Positions 26,297-34,226 of a stretch of 64,000 nucleotides of DNA are shown in pieces. Numbering within the stretch: the stretch's first letter is position 1; the number at the start of each line of letters is the position of its first letter. The DNA lies in NCBI RefSeq assembly GCF_004799645.1, contig NZ_CP031307.1, positions 62,001 to 126,000 of the forward strand, given 5' to 3'. Below the pieces are notes generated by a model that did not search any database, had not been told where the DNA came from, and saw only the letters and a list, made by a program, of their open reading frames with translations. A program made the translations under genes and the position numbers. Source of the stretch: Natronorubrum bangense. Its GTDB lineage: Archaea > Halobacteriota > Halobacteria > Halobacteriales > Natrialbaceae.

Positions 26297-26589
26297 CAGT
26301 TTGATCAGTTGCAGAATTATCAGTCTGCTACTCTCTATCCGGAGACGGAGTTTCCGTTATACGATTATTTACTAATAGCGTGTCTGTAGCGGGCTTAGAC
26401 GGTCAAATAGCGCATGGATCGAAGTCACAGTCACAACACCCGTTCGCTCGGACACAGCCGGCAAAGACGCCGCTCTACCCCGAGGGCGGCATCCAACAAG
26501 GAACGCGAGAACAAGCCATACAGGACGTCGACAGATGAGAAACTCACTACCGAAACAGAGGCCGAACGATCGAATGAGGTGGCAAGCTG

Positions 26590-27657
26590 ATGGACGTCCT
26601 GTCGGTCGTCGGTGCCAGACCACAGTTCGTCAAGGCTGCCGCCGTCTCACAGCAACTCCAAGACGACCACGAAGAGATCATGGTCCATACCGGCCAGCAC
26701 TACGATGCCGAACTCTCCGAGGTGTTTTTCGACGAACTCGCCCTTCCAGAGCCTGATTTCCATCTCGGAATCGGCTCTGACACCCACGCCCGACAGACCG
26801 CGGCAATGATGACCGAGTTAGAACAGATCGTCGACGACGAGTCGCCAGATGTCGTGCTCGTCTACGGGGATACCAACTCAACGCTCGCGGGCGCGCTCGT
26901 GGCAGCAAAGTCGTCACCGACGCTTGCCCACGTCGAAGCAGGGTTACGATCACACGATTGGTCAATGCCCGAAGAAGTCAATCGACGGATTACTGACCAC
27001 TGCTCGGACCTCCTCTTTGCGCCAGGTAGCCACGCAAAGGACACCCTCGAGCAGGAAGGGATTACCGAGGGTGTGTTCATCTCGGGAGACGTTATGTACG
27101 ATACGCTCTTGCAGATTCGAGACGAGCTCTGTGAGAGCGAGTTCGACGAGTTCACCGTTCCCGACGAGTACGTGCTTGCGACAGTCCACCGCGCCAAGAA
27201 TACGGACACCCGAGATCGGCTTGCAGCGATCATCGACGCGTTCGAACAGCTCAGCGTTCCAGTCATTTTCCCCGCACATCCGCGGACGGTTGCCGCACTG
27301 AACGAGTACGGACTTTGGGAACGGGCAACAGCCGCAACCCGCATTATCGACCCCGTCAACTACGGGCAGTTCATCAAACTCGTGGAAGGGGCCGCCTGCG
27401 TCGCAACGGACTCCGGTGGCGTTCAGAAAGAGGCGTTCTATCTGGATACGCCCTGCGTGACCCTCCGCGAAACGACGGAGTGGATCGAGACGATCGACGC
27501 AGGATGGAACACACTCGTTGGCGCAGAGAGAGAACAGATCGTCGACGCCGTTCGTGCCGCCGCCGATCCGCCGGCAAAACCCGACCTCTATGGGAGTGGA
27601 AACGCAGCGGTTCGGATCGTGAGTCAGCTCGAACGACAGGTTGACTGCGCTGACTGA
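26590..27657 (+). CDS. wecB: UDP-N-acetylglucosamine 2-epimerase (non-hydrolysing)
   Basis: A 355-residue WecB-type enzyme that interconverts UDP-GlcNAc and UDP-ManNAc in the cytoplasm. Family landmarks are all present: VVGARPQFVKAAAVS at the N-terminus, HTGQHYD near residue 36, VYGDTNSTLAGALVA near 92, HVEAGLRS near 114, MPEEVNRRITDH, ATVHRAKNTD, PAHPRT, and the C-terminal DSGGVQKEAFYLDTPCVTLRETTEW. Length is normal. The ATG at 26590 follows GAGGTGG (26576-26582) at a 7-nt spacing. It is followed 67 nt later by a membrane hydrolase gene. It provides ManNAc-type precursor to the glycan cluster. Confidence 0.93.
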   Translation: MDVLSVVGARPQFVKAAAVSQQLQDDHEEIMVHTGQHYDAELSEVFFDELALPEPDFHLGIGSDTHARQTAAMMTELEQIVDDESPDVVLVYGDTNSTLAGALVAAKSSPTLAHVEAGLRSHDWSMPEEVNRRITDHCSDLLFAPGSHAKDTLEQEGITEGVFISGDVMYDTLLQIRDELCESEFDEFTVPDEYVLATVHRAKNTDTRDRLAAIIDAFEQLSVPVIFPAHPRTVAALNEYGLWERATAATRIIDPVNYGQFIKLVEGAACVATDSGGVQKEAFYLDTPCVTLRETTEWIETIDAGWNTLVGAEREQIVDAVRAAADPPAKPDLYGSGNAAVRIVSQLERQVDCAD

Positions 27658-27689
27658 CCGCTCTCGAGGAAGGCAGCAGTTACTCCGCC

Positions 27690-27698
27690 TATAACTAA
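27690..27698 (+). promoter_or_regulatory. TATAACTAA, TATA-like element at the cluster spacing
   Basis: Seven of nine positions match GATAACAAA, and the spacer to the ATG at 27725 is 26 nt. It may be an ordinary TATA box or a weak form of the cluster motif. Confidence 0.35.
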
Positions 27699-27724
27699 CC
27701 CGTCAACGCAGCTTTCTTCGCCCG

Positions 27725-28354
27725 ATGTGGCCATGGGAGCATGCGATCGTCGGCTATCTCGCCTACTCACTGTTCAGTCGGCTCTATTACCGAGAGCCGC
27801 CGACTGCCCTTGCGGCGTTTGCAGCCGTCTTCGCCTCGGTCCTCCCAGATCTCATCGATAAACCGCTCGCCTGGGAGTTCGGCGTGTTCCAGACGGGGTA
27901 TGCGCTCGGGCATTCGATCTTCTTTGCGGTCCCGCTTGCGATCGTGGTCGGGCTTCTGGCTCGGTCGGTCGGTCGGACACCAACAGGGGTTGCGTTCGGT
28001 CTCGGCTACCTGCTTCACCTCCCATCGGACGTGCTCGATGGCTATCTCCGGGGCGGACAAATAAACATCGAGTTGATGCTCTGGCCAGTCGAAACGGTCG
28101 GAACAAACGACCACAGTCACGGATTTCTCAACGAGTTCACGCGGCTGTTTAGCCGGTACCAGCAGGACCTGCTGGCGGGCGAGCTATCGACGTATATGTG
28201 GCTCCAACTCGGTCTCGCGATGGTCGCAGCCCTCGTCTGGCTTGCAGACGGTGCCCCCGTGCTTCGGGACTGTGTGCTGGCCGGCAAACGGCTCATCATC
28301 GGGGCGCTCCCGAGTCGTGATCAGTCTGAACGGCGCTCTGAGCGACGAGAGTAG
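27725..28354 (+). CDS. YdjM/LexA-regulated-type membrane metal-dependent hydrolase
   Basis: A 209-residue integral membrane protein. It starts MWPWEHAIVGYLAYSL and contains ASVLPDLIDKPL near residue 40, TGYALGHSIFF, and LGYLLHLPSDVLDG near residue 98, a set of His and Asp residues typical of the YdjM-like (PF04307-type) metal-dependent hydrolases. About five hydrophobic segments are visible; the C-terminus is charged. Many relatives act on phospholipid or are of unknown function. It follows wecB and may be cotranscribed, but has its own TATA-like element. Confidence 0.8.
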   Translation: MWPWEHAIVGYLAYSLFSRLYYREPPTALAAFAAVFASVLPDLIDKPLAWEFGVFQTGYALGHSIFFAVPLAIVVGLLARSVGRTPTGVAFGLGYLLHLPSDVLDGYLRGGQINIELMLWPVETVGTNDHSHGFLNEFTRLFSRYQQDLLAGELSTYMWLQLGLAMVAALVWLADGAPVLRDCVLAGKRLIIGALPSRDQSERRSERRE

Positions 28355-28484
28355 CGTTCGAGACGGACTCGAGGCACACTGTTCGATGAGCTGAAACAGC
28401 CACCAGTCCGCAGTTATGGACATCCAATAAATCCATAATGTCGTCGTTTACTATCGTATTCGTTCCAGTGATACTGAAGATGTA

Positions 28485-28646
28485 ATGAGTGACACGATTC
28501 GGATCGATCGGCTCTCAAGAGCTGCCCGACGGAATCCGTCGGAACCGGCCGCGGGGTCGCGGCAACGAGACGTGGTGTCGAACGACCCCGCTGTCGGCGG
28601 CGTCGCATTCGATACGACCGGGACCGACCGGTGGGTGAGCGAATGA
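28485..28646 (+). CDS. Small upstream ORF overlapping the deacetylase start (ATGA)
   Basis: A 53-codon frame, MSDTIRIDRLSRAARRNPSE..., whose TGA at 28644-28646 overlaps the ATG of the next gene at 28643. The ATGA overlap suggests translational coupling. The product is Arg- and Asp-rich with no recognised domain. It may be a real small protein, a leader peptide, or chance. Confidence 0.35.
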   Translation: MSDTIRIDRLSRAARRNPSEPAAGSRQRDVVSNDPAVGGVAFDTTGTDRWVSE

Positions 28647-29725
28647 GCAGCGAGGCGGACCGCTCGAGTTGGCACCCCGACTCGAGCCCAGTAATCGACG
28701 GCCGTGGGCGAAACGTGATGCCGCCATCCGAGGACGAGAGTTCGGATCTACAGCTCTCACGCGTCGACGCGCTCCCCGGAGACGCCGAGTTCGGGCTGTG
28801 TCTGACTCACGACGTTGATCGGCCGTACAAGGGACTCCGGTCGCTGTACTACGCAACCCAGGAACGACCCGAGTACCACCTCCGGACGGCGCTCTCCTCG
28901 TCGAACCCGTACTGGCAGTTCGGCGAGATCATGCAACTCGAGGCAGAACTGGGCGTCCGCTCCGCGTTTTACTTTCTGAACGAACAGCACTTACTAACCG
29001 ACCGCCCAGCCAGCGACTGGCTGTCGCCGTCGAACTGGGTACAACACCTCGGTCGATACGATATCACTGCCAATGAGATCGCCAGCGTCATCAAAGCACT
29101 CGATGCCGGCGGCTGGGAGGTCGGGCTCCACGGCTCCTATCACTCGCCAGACGATCCAGACCGGCTGCGCGAGGAGAAACATGCCCTCGAGAACGTGCTC
29201 GGCAGGCCCGTCACCGGTGGTCGACAGCACCACCTTCGGCTCACCGTCCCCGACACGTGGCGCCACCATCGCGAGATCGGTCTCGACTACGACACGAGTC
29301 TCGGCTCGACAACAGAGTGTGGCTTCCACGGCAGCTACCGCCCACTCCGACCGTTCGACGACGAATTTCTCGTCTTCCCACTGACGATCATGGACCAGGC
29401 GCTTCCGGATCCAGGAACGAGTTTCGAGGAAGCCCGCCGGACCTGTGAACAGTTGCTGACGGAAGCCGCGGAAAACGACGCCGTCATGACCGTTCTCTGG
29501 CATCCACGCTATTTCAACGAACAGGAGTTCCCCGGCCACCGCAAACTCTATCGCTGGCTGGTCCACCGAGCCCAGGAGCTCGGTGCATGGGTCGGCTCAC
29601 CTGGTGCGTTCTGTAAAGAACTCGAGTGTGAAGCTGAGCAAGGACTACACGCGCAGACGACAGAACGCTCGATCGACAGAACACCGGAGACAGTTCACAC
29701 GGAAAGTGTTGGAGGGCAACAATGA
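28643..29725 (+). CDS. Polysaccharide deacetylase-like protein (long N-terminus)
   Basis: A 360-residue protein. After an acidic, poorly conserved N-terminal 50 residues comes LCLTHDVDRPYKG near residue 54, where the HD pair is the first catalytic and metal motif; EVGLHGSYHSPDDPDRL near 168 gives the H-x3-H metal ligands; and VLWHPRYFNEQEFPGH closes the site. No signal peptide, so cytoplasmic or membrane-peripheral. The frame is also open from a GTG at 28631. It overlaps the PGF-CTERM gene by 4 nt (ATGA at 29722). Probably deacetylates an amino sugar in a glycan precursor. Confidence 0.84.
   Translation: MSSEADRSSWHPDSSPVIDGRGRNVMPPSEDESSDLQLSRVDALPGDAEFGLCLTHDVDRPYKGLRSLYYATQERPEYHLRTALSSSNPYWQFGEIMQLEAELGVRSAFYFLNEQHLLTDRPASDWLSPSNWVQHLGRYDITANEIASVIKALDAGGWEVGLHGSYHSPDDPDRLREEKHALENVLGRPVTGGRQHHLRLTVPDTWRHHREIGLDYDTSLGSTTECGFHGSYRPLRPFDDEFLVFPLTIMDQALPDPGTSFEEARRTCEQLLTEAAENDAVMTVLWHPRYFNEQEFPGHRKLYRWLVHRAQELGAWVGSPGAFCKELECEAEQGLHAQTTERSIDRTPETVHTESVGGQQ
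29711..29716 (+). promoter_or_regulatory. Ribosome-binding site GGAGGG
   Basis: It lies within the end of the deacetylase gene, 5 nt before the ATG at 29722. It supports initiation of the PGF-CTERM gene inside the polycistronic mRNA. Confidence 0.55.
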
Positions 29726-31026
29726 ACACGAACTCACTGGCTGCTGTCGCCGTCGCGTTACTCCTCGTCCTCAGCGGTGTCGGCGGTTTCGTGCAGCTTT
29801 CTGGCGCAAATACAGCTGCGACGGCGAGCACACCAACTGACAGCTACGTCGTCGAGCAGGGCGAATCCTGTTACCCAATTGAACCGCTGTCGACCAACGG
29901 CACGGTCGAGTCGTTCTACGACTACCGAAACCACGAAACACATCCAGAGGACGTGGATCGAATGTACAGCTCCTACGGGACCGAACACCTCCAGGAAGAC
30001 GATACGAGTCTCCTCTTCTTGCACGAAGGGACCGACGGACTGAGCCTCGTCATGGTCCACGATCAGGTCGATGGCGATACCGAGGGCGGCGCCGTTACGT
30101 TCGATATTGCTGGCCTGCCATCCGAGGCAGAATGGGTCGTCCAGGACGACCTCTACGACGGTGAAACGAACATGGCAACATGGGATAGCGGCGACGGCTG
30201 GGCCTCCGCGTCCTGGATCTGGAGCGAGGCCAGAACCGATGGCGGTGCAATTCAGGGCGGCCTCAACGACGAGTTCGCGGTGACGATTCAGCCAGCGTTC
30301 AACGAGGAGGCAGAGCACTACGATAACGAGGACCTGTACGATCCCGAGTTCCACGGCGACGGTGTGATCGAAGACTGGGAAGTGCTCTCCGGCAATGCTG
30401 ACGATCCCGACCGCACAGAGCTTCCATCGCTCGAGGAGCCAGTAACGATCCGGACCGGGACGTGTGACACACCATCGGTCTCGTACGACCGAACTGACGA
30501 CGGAACGACCGCGAACATCCAGGGTGCGTCGGCCGATGACCGAATCGCGCTGCAGCCGACAGCTGGAACCGATGCTAACGTCACGTTCGAAACGGTCGAA
30601 CTGGCCGGCGTCGAGGACAGTGGGTCGATTACGTTCGAAGACCGACAGCCCGACGGCTTGCCAGACGCACCCGATGATGTCGAATCGCTATCATATCTGA
30701 CGATGACTGGCGAGTCCACACAGGACGCTTCGGCGACGATCACGTTCAGCGTTGAAGCAGAGTACCTCGAGCAGCAGGGACTCAGTCCCGAAGACATCAC
30801 ACTCTACGAGGCAGACGATGGAGACTGGGTCGAATCCGAGACCGCAGTAACTGGTGAATCGGGGTCGACATATCAGTTCACTGCTGAGGTGTCTTCGCTC
30901 GAGGGGGTAACTGTCACCCAACAACCGGCGTCTGAGTCGGCGATCCCCGGCTTCGAAGCCGGAATCGCCGCTGCGGTGATCGCGCTGCTTGCTGCCCTGT
31001 GGGCAGTTCGGGGCCGCGATCGGTAA
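29722..31026 (+). CDS. Secreted surface protein with PGF-CTERM anchor
   Basis: A 434-residue protein. Residues 1-30 are a Sec-type signal peptide (MNTNSLAAVAVALLLVLSGVG...). A long acidic extracellular region follows, ending in repeated beta-rich segments. The C-terminus, SAIPGFEAGIAAAVIALLAALW then AVRGRDR, has the PGF tripeptide, a transmembrane stretch and a basic tail, the signal for archaeosortase A processing and lipid anchoring. ITFSVEAEYLEQQGLSPEDITLYE resembles the PGF-CTERM-associated region that precedes the anchor in other haloarchaeal proteins. It is translationally coupled to the deacetylase. Likely a cell-surface protein attached near the glycan machinery; exact role unknown. 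Confidence 0.85.
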   Translation: MNTNSLAAVAVALLLVLSGVGGFVQLSGANTAATASTPTDSYVVEQGESCYPIEPLSTNGTVESFYDYRNHETHPEDVDRMYSSYGTEHLQEDDTSLLFLHEGTDGLSLVMVHDQVDGDTEGGAVTFDIAGLPSEAEWVVQDDLYDGETNMATWDSGDGWASASWIWSEARTDGGAIQGGLNDEFAVTIQPAFNEEAEHYDNEDLYDPEFHGDGVIEDWEVLSGNADDPDRTELPSLEEPVTIRTGTCDTPSVSYDRTDDGTTANIQGASADDRIALQPTAGTDANVTFETVELAGVEDSGSITFEDRQPDGLPDAPDDVESLSYLTMTGESTQDASATITFSVEAEYLEQQGLSPEDITLYEADDGDWVESETAVTGESGSTYQFTAEVSSLEGVTVTQQPASESAIPGFEAGIAAAVIALLAALWAVRGRDR

Positions 31027-31029
31027 GCC

Positions 31030-31111
31030 ATAGTAGCCACTGAAAGTCAATGCACATCTGATCGCACGACAGCTGTGCGATCAGTATGTAAATCGGTTCA
31101 GTTGGTACTAT
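31030..31111. mobile_element. MITE-like element, copy 1
   Basis: Imperfect 15-nt terminal inverted repeats: ATAGTAGCCACTGAA (31030-31044) and TTCAGTTGGTACTAT (31097-31111), matching at 13 of 15 positions. The interior holds GATCGCAC ... GTGCGATC, so the whole element can fold. No coding capacity. A related copy begins at 31408. Confidence 0.6.
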
Positions 31112-31407
31112 AGCAGCGTCGTGTCTGGAGACGCAGTTTTTCGTTCATTGTGAAGTCGGTCTGGAACGCTCGCTCGAGAGACGGGGCGACCGACTCAGCG
31201 TCGCTCTGAGACGCAATCGGGAGACACTGCGAGGACGCCCTGTCAGCAGTTTGTCGCCGTATTCGGGATGGAGACGAGATGAACGCCTCGAATATCTCGC
31301 TCGCGTCGACATCGAGGCAAGGCAAAAACCAGTCACCGAACTCGGCGCAGACCCGCGTCAGGCTGACCACAGTCGTCGGTGTTCACTCACGCGGACTACT
31401 GTCGGGT

Positions 31408-31585
31408 ATCGTAGCCACTGAAAATCACTGCACACCTGATCGCCGGACAGGAGCGCGGTTCGGAACGAACGAACTGAGTGAGAAACGCGGAAAGCGAACG
31501 GGGAGGAACGACCCGTGAGCGAACGAACTGAGTGAGAAACGCGGATAGCGCGATAGGTGTGTCAATCGGTTCAGTTGTTACGACA
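31408..31585. mobile_element. MITE-like element, copy 2 (expanded interior)
   Basis: Ends TATCGTAGCCACTGAA (31408-31423) and TTCAGTTGTTACGACA (31570-31585) match the ends of copy 1. The left part continues to match (TGCACACCTGATCGC), but the centre is longer and contains a 30-bp direct repeat. It ends about 60 nt before the stop of the DUF354 gene. Confidence 0.58.
31467..31550 (+). repeat. 30-bp direct repeat inside MITE-like copy 2
   Basis: GAACGAACTGAGTGAGAAAC begins both copies (31467-31496 and 31521-31550), which differ at only one of 30 positions. The repeat probably arose by local duplication inside the element. Confidence 0.6.
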
Positions 31586-31646
31586 GTTTTGGTGCACCCG
31601 CGACCCACTCTTCGGGTGCACCACCCCATCGAGACAGCAGCCCGTC

Positions 31647-32765
31647 TCAGTCGCCGCCGATACCAACGGATTTCGCGGGTTCGGGCTCCGGTGTCTGTTC
31701 GAACTGTTGGAGCGCCCCGAGGTCATCGACGTGGCCTTCGTTGGTCGCGACGTCAACGATGACGTCGGTGAGATTGACCTTATCAGCAAGGAGCGCGTTG
31801 CGCCGTCGCTGCCACTTCTCGTCGGTATCAGTGGCTTCGAGCAGTGGCATCGCCCGTTCGATGATCGCATCTGCCGACGCGACGTTGTAGATCAGCCCCT
31901 GATTCTCGAGTTCGACGAAGTTGCCCATATCGTCGGCGCCGACGAACGAGTTCGATCGGATCGCCGGCGTTCCGAGCAGTGCCGCTTCGGTCACCATCGT
32001 CTGCGTGTCGGCAACGAGCAGTTCGGCCTCGGCGAGCGCATCGTGCATCAACGCGGGGTGGAGGTCGAACGATCGGGCCGAAAGCCCCTCGAGGTCGGCG
32101 TCACCGCTTTCGTCGGAGACGAGAACCGTCACGTCATCACCGAGGCGGTCGACGAGACGACGGTAGTCGTCGTCCGTGATACCTCGTTTTCCGACGTCGT
32201 GTTGTGAGCCAAAGGCATTGAGCCGAAGGATGACGTAGGGCTCGTCAGTCTCGAGGTCGAGTCGATTCCGAATCGATGGGTCGGGCTCGTAGGTCTCCGG
32301 ATGAAGGTACGCACACTCTTTGAATCCGGAGAACACGTAGTGATTCGCACCCAGGTCTTTCCGGAACGTATTCGGTGTGAGAATGGACCGAGCAAACGGT
32401 GTCGAGATCGTGTGGTCGAACGACGCTGGCTCAGAGTCGATCAGCAACACCGTCGGCGTTCGCGTCACTGCACCAGTGTGGGCTGCATAGCCCCCCATTC
32501 CAAACACGAGATCCGGATCGAACCGTCGAGCGTGCGTGATCGCACGGGTGTAGTGGGCTGGTAGCCGACTCAGGAGCGAGCCTTTCGACGTCCCACAGGC
32601 GCCATAGACCACGTACGGAAGCTCGTACCACTCGAGCAAGTCGGTCGTGCAGGTGTAATCCCGGGCGAGAACGAGCACCTCGTGGCCACGGTCGCGCAGC
32701 CGCTGGATGGCGTGTTTGTACAGGTGGACGTGTGCAGGCGTGTTTGTAAAAAACAGGTAGTTCAT
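31647..32765 (-). CDS. DUF354 protein, GT-B-like glycosyltransferase
   Basis: A 372-residue paralog of the protein at 15343-16452. It begins MNYLFFTNTPAHVHLYKHA and shares DLVFGMGGYAAHTGA, VLLIDSEPASFDHTIS, FSGFKECAYLHPETY and SFDLHPALMHDALAEAELLVADTQTMVTEAALLGTPA. The start at 32765 is chosen over the ATG at 32777 because it aligns with the paralog. A GATAACAAA on the minus strand at 32812-32820 lies 46 nt upstream. It is divergent from a predicted alpha/alpha-barrel protein gene. Probable cytosolic glycosyltransferase of the glycan cluster. Confidence 0.82.
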   Translation of the reverse strand: MNYLFFTNTPAHVHLYKHAIQRLRDRGHEVLVLARDYTCTTDLLEWYELPYVVYGACGTSKGSLLSRLPAHYTRAITHARRFDPDLVFGMGGYAAHTGAVTRTPTVLLIDSEPASFDHTISTPFARSILTPNTFRKDLGANHYVFSGFKECAYLHPETYEPDPSIRNRLDLETDEPYVILRLNAFGSQHDVGKRGITDDDYRRLVDRLGDDVTVLVSDESGDADLEGLSARSFDLHPALMHDALAEAELLVADTQTMVTEAALLGTPAIRSNSFVGADDMGNFVELENQGLIYNVASADAIIERAMPLLEATDTDEKWQRRRNALLADKVNLTDVIVDVATNEGHVDDLGALQQFEQTPEPEPAKSVGIGGD

Positions 32766-32811
32766 GCTGAATAGCACCCTCGCATGAGTGACTCCTTTTC
32801 CAGCAGGTGGG

Positions 32812-32820
32812 TTTGTTATC
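32812..32820 (-). promoter_or_regulatory. GATAACAAA promoter-like motif
   Basis: Exact copy on the minus strand, 46 nt before the DUF354 start at 32765 and in the same direction as that gene. Confidence 0.5.
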
Positions 32821-32933
32821 TAGCTCGTACAGAATGTAATGGATAACCGGATCATGGACAGTCGATCCCTGTCTCGAGCGAGACATCGGTAGCGGGTGTA
32901 TAATAATGTGAATATGTTCTGAGAGTGCCATCA

Positions 32934-34226
32934 ATGCAGTCGCAAACTTCTTCCAAGCCAGACGAACAGGCCGCGTCGTCCTGGTATCCTCGAGACGACG
33001 ACTACTACGTCTCGGTTCTCGATTCGACCCTTGCATACGCCCGTCGTCGGGACTACGCTGGGCCAGATTACGGAGACGGAATGAGCAGTCAACTCCTGCA
33101 GGCGCTGCCGGTCGAGAACAGAGTTCTCAACCTGGTCGTTCAGGAAGTCGTCAAACGCACGCCGGTCGACATCAGGCCACTCCTCCGCGTCGAACACCGG
33201 CGAAACTACAAGGGGGCAGCGTTGTTTGCGATGGCGAATCTCAACTATTACGAACTCGCATGTCGCCGGAGCGAGCAAGACCAGCTCGCGTTCGATCCGA
33301 TCGCTGAAGCCGACCGACTTGCCGAGTGGCTCCTCGAGGAACAGATAACGGGGTACAGCGGCTTCTGTGGTGGCCACCGACACGAAATTCAGCACTTCCA
33401 TACGAAAGGGGTTCCAAGCGATCCGGATATCGTCTCGACTGCGTACGCGGTCAAGGCGCTCTTACGAGCCACAGAGCGCGGGCTCGGTGACGAGTACGCC
33501 GACATCGCCAGGACGGCGACGTCGTTCCTGGTCGAGGATCTGAACTATCGAGAGGTCGATGAGGGCGCAAAGATCAACTACCACATGAACCATCCAGAGG
33601 ACTCCTACACCGTCAACGCGGCCGCGCTGGGGGCGGGGATGCTCGTCGACCTCTATGAGCACTTCGGCGATGAGGACCTCCGCGAGCGGGCAACGAAGAT
33701 CCTCGATCATATCGCAGCCAACCAGACCGACATCGGTGGGTGGCCGTACCGACTCCCGGCGTCGGCGTCACACCTCTCGATGGACAGCCACCACAATGGG
33801 TTCGTCATCGAGGCGTTCCAGCGGTACCGTGACGTCGTCGACGCCGACCGATACGCGGAGACGCTCGAGGACGCACTCGAGTTCTACCGAACCGACCTGT
33901 TCGAACTCGACGGCGCGCCAAACTTCGACGAGGAAAACGCCTATCCGCGCGATATCCACGCCAGCACGCAGGGAATGCTCGTCTTTGTGAACGAAGGCGA
34001 CCTCGAGTTCGCCGAGCGAATTCTCCGGTGGGTGCTTGCGAATCTGCAGGTCAACGAAGGGCAGTTCTACTACCGCAAGTATCGCCACCACACGAAGCGA
34101 GTGACGTTGATGCGGTGGTGTCAAGGGTGGATGTCGTATGCGCTGTCCGAGTTCCTGCTGGCGGCTGAGGAACGGGCACAGTCGAGCGTGGAAACTGAAC
34201 GCAAACGGGCGTCGCTGCACTCATGA
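32934..34226 (+). CDS. Predicted alpha/alpha-barrel (six-hairpin-like) protein, function unknown
   Basis: A 430-residue soluble protein of mostly helical segments with repeated aromatic and charged motifs: GYSGFCGGHRHEIQ near residue 140, VSTAYAVKALLRATERG, YTVNAAALGAGMLVDLYEHFG near 220, GGWPYRLP, and MDSHHNGFVIEAFQRY near 280. The alternating helix-hairpin pattern resembles (alpha/alpha)6 toroid enzymes such as glycoside hydrolases and lyases. I recall close haloarchaeal homologs carrying the label antibiotic ABC transporter permease, which the absence of membrane segments contradicts. A TATAATAA box at 32899-32906 is 27 nt upstream. It overlaps the next glycosyltransferase gene by 4 nt. 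Possibly processes a glycan intermediate. Confidence 0.7.
   Translation: MQSQTSSKPDEQAASSWYPRDDDYYVSVLDSTLAYARRRDYAGPDYGDGMSSQLLQALPVENRVLNLVVQEVVKRTPVDIRPLLRVEHRRNYKGAALFAMANLNYYELACRRSEQDQLAFDPIAEADRLAEWLLEEQITGYSGFCGGHRHEIQHFHTKGVPSDPDIVSTAYAVKALLRATERGLGDEYADIARTATSFLVEDLNYREVDEGAKINYHMNHPEDSYTVNAAALGAGMLVDLYEHFGDEDLRERATKILDHIAANQTDIGGWPYRLPASASHLSMDSHHNGFVIEAFQRYRDVVDADRYAETLEDALEFYRTDLFELDGAPNFDEENAYPRDIHASTQGMLVFVNEGDLEFAERILRWVLANLQVNEGQFYYRKYRHHTKRVTLMRWCQGWMSYALSEFLLAAEERAQSSVETERKRASLHS

Larger units (their letters stand above)
25346..26589. other. Long, poorly coding region with short hairpins and two weak small ORFs
   Basis: About 1.2 kb between the AlkP gene and wecB. It holds a CATCCGGATG palindrome near 25702, a possible small signal-peptide ORF (25811-26050), an inverted repeat CTCACGG/CCGTGAG at 26110-26138, and a small leftward ORF (26111-26296). 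Composition is mixed and AT-rich near 26300-26400. It may be a graveyard of an older gene or element. Confidence 0.45.
31027..31646. other. Intergenic region with two MITE-like copies and a coding-like remnant
   Basis: It contains MITE-like copy 1 (31030-31111), copy 2 (31408-31585), a 30-bp direct repeat inside copy 2, and between them (31154-31434) a plus-strand frame of about 90 codons without a start codon that looks like a gene remnant of unknown origin. Confidence 0.55.
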
